Positions 54,073 through 61,561 of a stretch of DNA of 64,000 nucleotides are shown piece after piece; positions within the stretch are counted from its first letter, which is position 1; each line of letters begins with the position of its first letter. The translations under genes were made by a program, and so were the position numbers. The notes beneath the pieces are model-generated. The model ran no database searches and was not told where the DNA came from. It worked only from the letters and a program-made list of their open reading frames with translations. The DNA comes from Yeosuana marina (lineage in GTDB: Bacteria; Bacteroidota; Bacteroidia; Flavobacteriales; Flavobacteriaceae), in the NCBI RefSeq assembly GCF_011762485.1, contig NZ_JAAKGI010000046.1, positions 124,686-188,685 on the forward strand, in the 5' to 3' direction.

Positions 54073-55472
54073 TATATCGTATCTTTTAAGAAGTTAGCAA
54101 ACTTCAAAACGAGTTCGTCATTATTTTTAGCGGCGGTAATTTGTAAGCCCGTTTCTGTGCCTTGTGGTATGGTTAAGGTTGGTAATTGCCCTAAACTAAA
54201 ACCAACGGTATAAGCATCACTTAAATACATCGCGTGCGGATCTTTTAAACTGTTACCAATTTTTGGAGGTGTGTTTGGTGTTACGGGCGATACAATAATA
54301 TCGACTTCTTTAAAATCTTTTTCAAAATTGTCTGAAATCGCATCTCGAAGTGCTAGACCTTTTAAATAGATTTCATCTGAAAAACCTTGAGATAACACTT
54401 GGTTTCCACCAACAATCCGACGTTTTGTTTCTTCTGAAAAATTTTCTGAACGTGTGATGGCGTAGGATTCTTTTAGGTTTTTATTATCAATTCGGTTACC
54501 GTAGTTCGAGCCGTCTAAACGCGATAGGTTAGAGGCTGTTTCTGCCATGGCCAATGTATAATATGTAGAAACCAAAATATTAGACTTAAAGAAATCAAGT
54601 TCTTTAACTTCGATGTTTTTGGCTTTAATCTTTTCAATAGTCGCTAAAAAATCAGCTTTAATTTTAGAATCTATCGCTTCACTTTCAATAAAACTTTTAA
54701 AATATCCAACAGATTTAATATCAGTTGAATTTAAAATGCTTTCTTCTGAAATAGCTTCTGAAACATAAGATGTTTGGTCTTTGGCATCTTTTCCACTCAT
54801 CACATTTAATACAATGAGAATATCTCCAACCGATTTTGCTATAGGCCCCACACAGTCTGTAGACGAGGCGTAAGCCATTAATCCGTAACGTGAAATACGT
54901 CCGTAGGTAGGTTTTAATCCGTAAACGTGATTATAGCCAGCAGGCTGTCTAACAGAACCTCCCGTATCTCCACCAATAGAAAATACGGTATAGTCTTTCG
55001 CAACATTAACCGCAGAACCACCACTGGAGCCACCACCAACTAAATCTGGATTTATAGCATTTTTTACAGCGCCAAAAATGGTGTTTTCGCTAGACGAGCC
55101 GTGACCAAAACTATCGCAGTTTTCTTTTACAATAGGAATTGCCCCAGCATCCAATAATTTTTGAATAGCTGTAGCCGTATATGCAGCTTTGTAGTTTTTT
55201 AATAAATTCGAGCTCGCAGTCGTAAATGTACCTTGAACCATATACACATCTTTAATACCAAAAGGAATGCCTTCTAACAACCCAATAGGTTCGTTGTTGG
55301 CAATCTTCGCATCAACCTTCGCAGCTAAATTCAGAGCTAAGTTATCGAGCAGGTTATTAACGGTATTATGTGTATTCTGTTTTAATAAATTTAATTTTTC
55401 CTGCACTAAGTTTGTACACGAAAATTCTTTATTCACCAGTTGCTGATGAATTTTATGTATTTGAGAATCCAT
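54072..55472 (-). CDS. gatA: Asp/Glu-tRNA(Asn/Gln) amidotransferase subunit A
   Basis: 466 residues, amidase-signature enzyme. The catalytic Lys is in G-I-K-D-V-Y, the Ser-Ser pair in G-G-G-S-S-G-G-S-A-V, and G-G-D-T-G-G-S-V-R-Q-P-A completes the signature. It hydrolyses glutamine and channels ammonia to GatB. It starts three bases after gatC and its stop shares a base with the gatB-aspS start, so the three are one operon. Confidence 0.96.
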   Translation of the reverse strand: MDSQIHKIHQQLVNKEFSCTNLVQEKLNLLKQNTHNTVNNLLDNLALNLAAKVDAKIANNEPIGLLEGIPFGIKDVYMVQGTFTTASSNLLKNYKAAYTATAIQKLLDAGAIPIVKENCDSFGHGSSSENTIFGAVKNAINPDLVGGGSSGGSAVNVAKDYTVFSIGGDTGGSVRQPAGYNHVYGLKPTYGRISRYGLMAYASSTDCVGPIAKSVGDILIVLNVMSGKDAKDQTSYVSEAISEESILNSTDIKSVGYFKSFIESEAIDSKIKADFLATIEKIKAKNIEVKELDFFKSNILVSTYYTLAMAETASNLSRLDGSNYGNRIDNKNLKESYAITRSENFSEETKRRIVGGNQVLSQGFSDEIYLKGLALRDAISDNFEKDFKEVDIIVSPVTPNTPPKIGNSLKDPHAMYLSDAYTVGFSLGQLPTLTIPQGTETGLQITAAKNNDELVLKFANFLKDTI

Positions 55473-55475
55473 AAT

Positions 55476-55745
55476 CTACGCTTCAATTACTTTAGAGACT
55501 ACCAAATAGCCATTTTTCTCTTTTGGAAAGTTTTCAACGATAATTTGTTTTTCAATAGCAGAACTTTCAATGACCACATCGTCTCTCAAATTATCTAATG
55601 ACACGCAATTATTATGATTGTTATTTAAAGAATTATTATTTGTTGCATTCGCATTTTTAATCACATCAAATAATTTGTTCACAGCCTCGCTGGGTTCTGC
55701 TCCTTTAATACTCGACAATATGTCGACTGTCATAATTTTACTCAT
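55476..55745 (-). CDS. gatC: Atypical GatC, N-terminally short with Asn-rich insert
   Basis: 89 residues from the ATG at 55745 (a GTG lies one codon upstream). The C-terminal half fits GatC: L-R-D-D-V-V then E-N-F-P-K-E-K-N-G-Y-L-V-V-S-K-V-I-E, the belt that bridges GatA and GatB. The usual N-terminal helix of about 40 residues is missing; the protein starts near the V-D-x-x-x-x-x-E-P part. Residues 31-47 contain ten Asn within 16 positions. Position before gatA supports the call; sequence alone would not be conclusive. Confidence 0.75.
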   Translation of the reverse strand: MSKIMTVDILSSIKGAEPSEAVNKLFDVIKNANATNNNSLNNNHNNCVSLDNLRDDVVIESSAIEKQIIVENFPKEKNGYLVVSKVIEA

Positions 55746-55763
55746 CACTTACATTTTTAAATT

Positions 55764-55792
55764 AAAAAAAGCCTCCCGATTTCGGAAGGCTT
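55764..55792 (-). terminator. Attenuator terminator before gatC
   Basis: On the minus strand AAGCCTTCCGA pairs with TCGGGAGGCTT (one G-U), and T7 follows at 55764-55770. It lies between the Asn-rich leader ORF and gatC, so it would end transcription before the operon. Its 5' arm, CCTTCC (55784-55789), can instead pair with GGAAGG at 55812-55817. Confidence 0.85.
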
Positions 55793-55823
55793 CATATATT
55801 TTTTAAACAATAACCTTCCTGTC

Positions 55824-55868
55824 CTAAAAATTAGGATTATTGAAATTATTATTGTTATTATTTGTCAT
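55824..55868 (-). CDS. Asn-rich leader peptide
   Basis: 14 codons, M-T-N-N-N-N-N-N-F-N-N-P-N-F then TAG: nine Asn codons (eight AAT, one AAC). It starts about 12 nt downstream of the expected transcription start and is preceded by an A-rich stretch, as usual for translated genes in this phylum. It is too short for ordinary gene finding. Its only plausible role is to report Asn-tRNA(Asn) charging to the downstream attenuator. Confidence 0.75.
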   Translation of the reverse strand: MTNNNNNNFNNPNF

Positions 55869-55885
55869 TTTTCTATTTTGAGTGT

Positions 55886-55893
55886 CAAATATA
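55886..55893 (-). promoter_or_regulatory. Promoter -7 element of gatCAB-aspS
   Basis: TATATTTG on the minus strand matches TAnnTTTG, with a TGTG sequence about 19 bp further upstream as a weak -33 candidate. Confidence 0.5.
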
Positions 55894-56269
55894 TGTAGAA
55901 TTAAAGTATTACACACTATTTTTTTCAACATCCTATTCTATATTATCGAATTGATAAAAAATTAAAGTTTATTTGATAGTTTTTAATCTAATAGTCGAGT
56001 TTGCGTTATTTTTTTCACTGTCTTTTTTTTATAACATTATTTTATTTTGAAATACACCTTAATTAATTCAAAAATCAGAAATATTAAAAACCGTATATAT
56101 CGGTTTTAAGGCAATATGCGTTTTTGCTTAATTTAGAGCTGAAAAAAAAATTCCGAAATTGATTTTAAGGCATTTTTTAGGCGATTTAAGACACTTTTGA
56201 GTAATTAACAAATGTTGATAATTTATTGTTATAATCGATAAAATGCTTTTAGAAAAAGTGATATTTGAG
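55894..56269. other. Long AT-rich divergent spacer before gyrB
   Basis: No gene is supported. The stretch lies between the gatC leader promoter and the gyrB promoter. It contains a perfect 7-bp inverted repeat, AAAACCG (56087-56093) and CGGTTTT (56101-56107), separated by TATATAT, and two copies of a TTTTAAGGCA motif (about 56103 and 56162). A single TGTTGATAA (about 56213) resembles a DnaA box with one mismatch, which alone means little. Confidence 0.5.
56087..56107. repeat. Dyad in gyrB upstream region
   Basis: AAAACCG and CGGTTTT arms around a TATATAT core. A protein-binding operator or supercoiling-sensitive element is possible. Confidence 0.5.
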
Positions 56270-56277
56270 TATATTTG
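56270..56277 (+). promoter_or_regulatory. Promoter -7 element of gyrB
   Basis: TATATTTG matches TAnnTTTG and would give a 5' leader of about 65 nt. Confidence 0.45.
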
Positions 56278-56324
56278 TAAGTATCCTAAAATGGTGCCAA
56301 TCGCATCATTTTTTTATGGAATGA

Positions 56325-58289
<1,965 letters not shown>

Positions 58290-58312
58290 ATAGAAAATAA
58301 AGTTAGTACTAA

Positions 58313-58351
58313 ACACCCTTGATTTTGTTTTAAAATCAAGGGTGTTTTTTT
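58313..58351 (+). terminator. Intrinsic terminator of gyrB
   Basis: A perfect 14-bp stem, ACACCCTTGATTTT with AAAATCAAGGGTGT, around a five-nt loop, followed by T7. Confidence 0.9.
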
Positions 58352-58423
58352 ATGCTTCAAAAACAAATATCAGTTTAAATGCATTTTTTTATCGATAAAA
58401 TGTGATATATTAAAATATTTTCA

Positions 58424-58431
58424 TACATTTG
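58424..58431 (+). promoter_or_regulatory. Promoter -7 element of DUF6588-like gene
   Basis: TACATTTG matches TAnnTTTG, 20 bp before the ATG; a TGTG 19 bp upstream is a weak -33 candidate. Confidence 0.5.
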
Positions 58432-58451
58432 TTATTCCAAATTTATCAAAA

Positions 58452-59498
58452 ATGAAAAAGATAACCCTACTTTTGTTTATTTTCATAGTAACGCAGGTAT
58501 CAAGAGCTCAAGATTTAGGAGACATTATACTCGCTGCAGATGATGCCAGCAAACTCACTGAAAATTATATACGACCAGTTATGAATGGCTTAATGTATAG
58601 TATGAATGGTGGATGGTACACAACTGCAAAAACACATAAGAAATTTGGTTTCGATTTAACCATTGAGGCGAATGGCTCATTTGTTCCTAAAGCAGATGAA
58701 GTATTTCAATTTATTCAAAGTGATTACACATATTCAACGCTTCCTAATGGAGAGACCTCATTGCCAACTGTTATAAGCAGTGATGAAACAGAAACTACCA
58801 TTGATGTTCGTGTTCCATATAATGGAAACACCTATAAAGTTGCAAGTTTTAACATGCCAGGTGGTGTTGGTGGCGATTTACCAGGAAATATTGTTCCAGC
58901 CCCCATGGTGCAGTTAGGTTTTGGATTGCCTTTTCATACTGATATTAAAGTAAGATATGTGCCTACATTAAATTTTAATAATGATGTAGAAGCAAACTTA
59001 ATAGGCGTTGGATTACAGCACGATTTAATGCACTATTTTGGACCGCTTGATAAATTACCTTTAAACGTTTCAGTTCTGGCAGCATTTACTACTATGGATG
59101 TGACTTATAACATTAATGACGATAATCCCAATGATGAAATTACAATTACCAATGGTAAAGGTGCTTTTAAAATGAATACATGGACGCTTCAAGCATTGGG
59201 TTCGTTAGATTTTCCAATAATAACATTATATGCAGGTGTTGGATATAACCATGGAAAATCTTCTTTGAAGATAAAGGGAGATTATGATATTACTTATGAT
59301 GTTGAAGACAGTAATGGAAATACAGTAGGTACTGCCAACGAATCTGTTACAGACCCTGTAAACCTTAATTTTGATGCCAATGGAGTAAGAACCACGTTGG
59401 GTGCAAGATTAAACTTAGGTATTTTCAAAATTTTTGGAGACTATACATTGCAAAAATATAATACTGTTTCTGCAGGTATAGCGTTTAGTTTTAGATAA
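58452..59498 (+). CDS. Outer-membrane beta-barrel protein, DUF6588-like
   Basis: 348 residues with a signal peptide ending S-R-A-Q. The body alternates amphipathic strands, for example P-M-V-Q-L-G-F-G-L-P, D-I-K-V-R-Y-V-P and L-G-A-R-L-N-L-G, and ends in the outer-membrane signature A-G-I-A-F-S-F-R. An N-terminal A-A-D-D-A-S-K-L-T-E-N-Y-I-R-P segment is typical of the DUF6588 family as I recall it. Function unknown. The gene has its own promoter and terminator, so it is monocistronic. Confidence 0.75.
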   Translation: MKKITLLLFIFIVTQVSRAQDLGDIILAADDASKLTENYIRPVMNGLMYSMNGGWYTTAKTHKKFGFDLTIEANGSFVPKADEVFQFIQSDYTYSTLPNGETSLPTVISSDETETTIDVRVPYNGNTYKVASFNMPGGVGGDLPGNIVPAPMVQLGFGLPFHTDIKVRYVPTLNFNNDVEANLIGVGLQHDLMHYFGPLDKLPLNVSVLAAFTTMDVTYNINDDNPNDEITITNGKGAFKMNTWTLQALGSLDFPIITLYAGVGYNHGKSSLKIKGDYDITYDVEDSNGNTVGTANESVTDPVNLNFDANGVRTTLGARLNLGIFKIFGDYTLQKYNTVSAGIAFSFR

Positions 59499-59580
59499 AA
59501 AAATATTGTAAAAGTGAAAACTTTTAAAAAGATATGTTTGTTTAGTTTTAGTTAAATTTTATTATTTGAATTAGTCGTGA

Positions 59581-59611
59581 AAAGTGCAAGATTTAATCTT
59601 GCACTTTTTTT
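59581..59611 (+). terminator. Intrinsic terminator after DUF6588-like gene
   Basis: AAAGTGCAAG pairs with CTTGCACTTT around an A/T loop, followed by a T-run. Confidence 0.88.
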
Positions 59612-59638
59612 ATTAAGAGTTTTTAAATTTGTAATTTT

Positions 59639-59656
59639 ACATGATTTTAATCATGT
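59639..59656. repeat. Dyad upstream of mdh
   Basis: ACATGATT and AATCATGT arms with a 2-nt spacer, 100 bp before the mdh start; a further half-site CATGATT follows about 30 bp downstream. Confidence 0.45.
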
Positions 59657-59755
59657 AAATAAACCTTTTTAAATTATAAAATTTGCATGATTTAAATTTT
59701 GGAACGAAAAAATATTAAAACAAATTATATAATAAAAATTATTAAAAATTAAGAC

Positions 59756-60682
59756 ATGAAAGTAACAGTAGTAGGTGCAGGAGCAGTTGGCGCAAGTTGT
59801 GCAGAATATATTGCAATTAAAGATTTCGCTTCAGAAGTAGTTTTATTGGACATTAAAGAAGGCTATGCAGAAGGTAAAGCTATGGATTTAATGCAAACAG
59901 CATCTTTAAACGGGTTCGATACAAAAATAACAGGAGTCACTAATGACTATAGTAAAACTGCAAACAGCGATGTTTGTGTTATTACCTCTGGAATTCCTCG
60001 TAAACCAGGAATGACTCGCGAAGAGTTAATAGGTATTAATGCAGGTATTGTAAAAACAGTATCGTCTAATTTAATAGAACATTCTCCAAATACCATTATG
60101 ATTGTGGTGAGTAATCCAATGGATACTATGGCATACTTAGTTCACAAATCAACAAGTTTACCAAAACATAAAATTATAGGGATGGGTGGAGCATTAGATT
60201 CTGCTCGTTTTAAATACAGATTAGCTGAGGCTTTAGAAAGTCCAATAAGTGATGTAGATGGAATGGTTTTAGGTGGACATAGTGATACAGGAATGATTCC
60301 ATTAACACGTTTAGCAACAAGAAATGGAGTGCCAGTTTCAGAATTTTTATCTGAAGATAGATTAGATGCTGTAAAAGAAGATACTAAAGTTGGAGGCGCA
60401 ACACTTACAAAATTATTAGGAACCTCTGCATGGTATGCGCCGGGAGCTGCAGTGTCTGCTTTAGTTCAGGCTATTGCTTGCGATCAAAAGAAAATGTTCC
60501 CATGCTCAGTAATGTTAGAAGGTGAATATGGTTTAAATGATATTAGTCTTGGAGTACCAGTAATTTTAGGTAAAAATGGTATTGAAAAAATCGTGAATAT
60601 CGAGCTTAACCAAGCTGAAAAAGACAATATGATTTCTAGCGCAGAAGCCGTTAAAAAAGTAAATGAGTTATTAGAGTTGTAA
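59756..60682 (+). CDS. mdh: Malate dehydrogenase (LDH-like type)
   Basis: 308 residues. NAD loop G-A-G-A-V-G-A-S near residue 8, Asp after beta-2 (L-L-D-I-K-E-G), S-G-I-P-R-K-P-G-M-T-R-E with the malate-specific Arg, and the catalytic His in L-G-G-H-S-D-T-G-M. It interconverts malate and oxaloacetate in the TCA cycle. The gene stands alone between a dyad-containing spacer and a terminator. Confidence 0.96.
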   Translation: MKVTVVGAGAVGASCAEYIAIKDFASEVVLLDIKEGYAEGKAMDLMQTASLNGFDTKITGVTNDYSKTANSDVCVITSGIPRKPGMTREELIGINAGIVKTVSSNLIEHSPNTIMIVVSNPMDTMAYLVHKSTSLPKHKIIGMGGALDSARFKYRLAEALESPISDVDGMVLGGHSDTGMIPLTRLATRNGVPVSEFLSEDRLDAVKEDTKVGGATLTKLLGTSAWYAPGAAVSALVQAIACDQKKMFPCSVMLEGEYGLNDISLGVPVILGKNGIEKIVNIELNQAEKDNMISSAEAVKKVNELLEL

Positions 60683-60709
60683 GATTCAATAATTTAAAAT
60701 ATATATTTA

Positions 60710-60742
60710 AATAAAGACTGTAGAAATACAGTCTTTATTTTT
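60710..60742 (+). terminator. Intrinsic terminator of mdh
   Basis: AATAAAGACTGTA pairs with TACAGTCTTTATT around a GAAA loop, followed by T-rich sequence that runs into the next promoter box. Confidence 0.85.
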
Positions 60743-60750
60743 TATATTTG
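60743..60750 (+). promoter_or_regulatory. Promoter -7 element just before the SecD-like gene
   Basis: TATATTTG ends four bases before the ATG at 60755, predicting a leaderless transcript. Confidence 0.4.
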
Positions 60751-60754
60751 GCGC

Positions 60755-61381
60755 ATGAAAAAAACATGGTACTTTGGTGCTTTTTTAATTCTCTTTACCT
60801 TATTAGGGTTTTATCAGAATCAAATTTCTGAACCTAATCAGGAAATTGTATTGAAATTTTCGGATGTTGATATAACGTCTGAAGAAGCTCAAAATGCTAT
60901 TCTAATTGTTAAAAAGCAATTACAAGCCTTAGGTGTTGATGCTGTTCAAGTTCAAGAGCTAAAGGCAGGTCAACTTAAAATAACCTACTATAGTGATGAA
61001 GATGTTGAGAGCATAAAAAAAATGCTTTCAGAAGACAGTTCGATTCAAATTGGAGATGCATCCCATAGTGAGAATAATACTTCAAGCTTTCCTTCAAATA
61101 AAAGGATAAAAAATTACAAACTTGATGTCTTTGAAATTAATAAAACTCATAATACAACCTCAGGTTTAGATGGAAAGTGTGTTTTAAACTTTAAACAAGA
61201 TTACGATAGATTTCATAATCCAAAAATATACCTCTACAGGAATGATTTAGGTACTAATGATACTCATATTAATGTATGTTTAGCATTTAAAGTACGTAAA
61301 TATGTCTCTCTTGCGATTGATAATACTTCACGGAGTATTCCAGAAGTCAGGGCAGGACCCAATGAAAAAGGGATTGTATAG
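60755..61381 (+). CDS. Membrane-anchored protein with SecD periplasmic-domain-like region
   Basis: 208 residues. One N-terminal hydrophobic anchor (about residues 4-20) precedes a region, about 45-95, that aligns by eye with the P1-type domain of the SecDF encoded next. Shared landmarks in order are A-x-x-x-x-K-K/R, G-V near 60, V-Q-x-L or I-Q-x-L, D-V-E and K-x-L. The C-terminal half (H-N-T-T-S-G-L and later V-R-A-G-P-N-E-K-G) has no recognised fold. It starts right after the mdh terminator and 180 bp before secDF. A role in secretion is inference. Confidence 0.6.
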   Translation: MKKTWYFGAFLILFTLLGFYQNQISEPNQEIVLKFSDVDITSEEAQNAILIVKKQLQALGVDAVQVQELKAGQLKITYYSDEDVESIKKMLSEDSSIQIGDASHSENNTSSFPSNKRIKNYKLDVFEINKTHNTTSGLDGKCVLNFKQDYDRFHNPKIYLYRNDLGTNDTHINVCLAFKVRKYVSLAIDNTSRSIPEVRAGPNEKGIV

Positions 61382-61561
61382 TTTAATTGAAGTTTTATCA
61401 GAAGTTTATTTCTTTAACTAAAAAACTATAGCCAATAACGATTCCTATTAAAATTCATTTTTTATCTTAAAAATCAAATTAATTTAACCACAAAACAAAC
61501 TCTAAACGATTAAGATAACCTATACAGTTATTTAACAAGTTTGATATAAAAACAACAGAAA

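Larger units (their letters stand above)
55764..55893 (-). promoter_or_regulatory. Asn-codon transcription attenuator of gatCAB-aspS
   Basis: The region holds, in order on the minus strand, a TATATTTG -7 element (55886-55893), the leader ORF (55868-55824), GGAAGG four to nine bases beyond the leader stop (antiterminator arm), and the terminator hairpin. A ribosome finishing the leader would cover GGAAGG and let the terminator form. A ribosome stalled in the Asn run would leave GGAAGG free to capture CCTTCC and allow read-through. The whole device is inferred from sequence. Confidence 0.75.

Noticed and set aside
55749-55870. T-box riboswitch in front of gatCAB
   Set aside because: No T-box sequence or specifier-loop architecture is visible; the Asn-rich ORF with alternative hairpins explains the region better.
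56200-56280. Replication origin near gyrB
   Set aside because: Only one imperfect DnaA-box-like sequence is present, with no dnaA or cluster of boxes.
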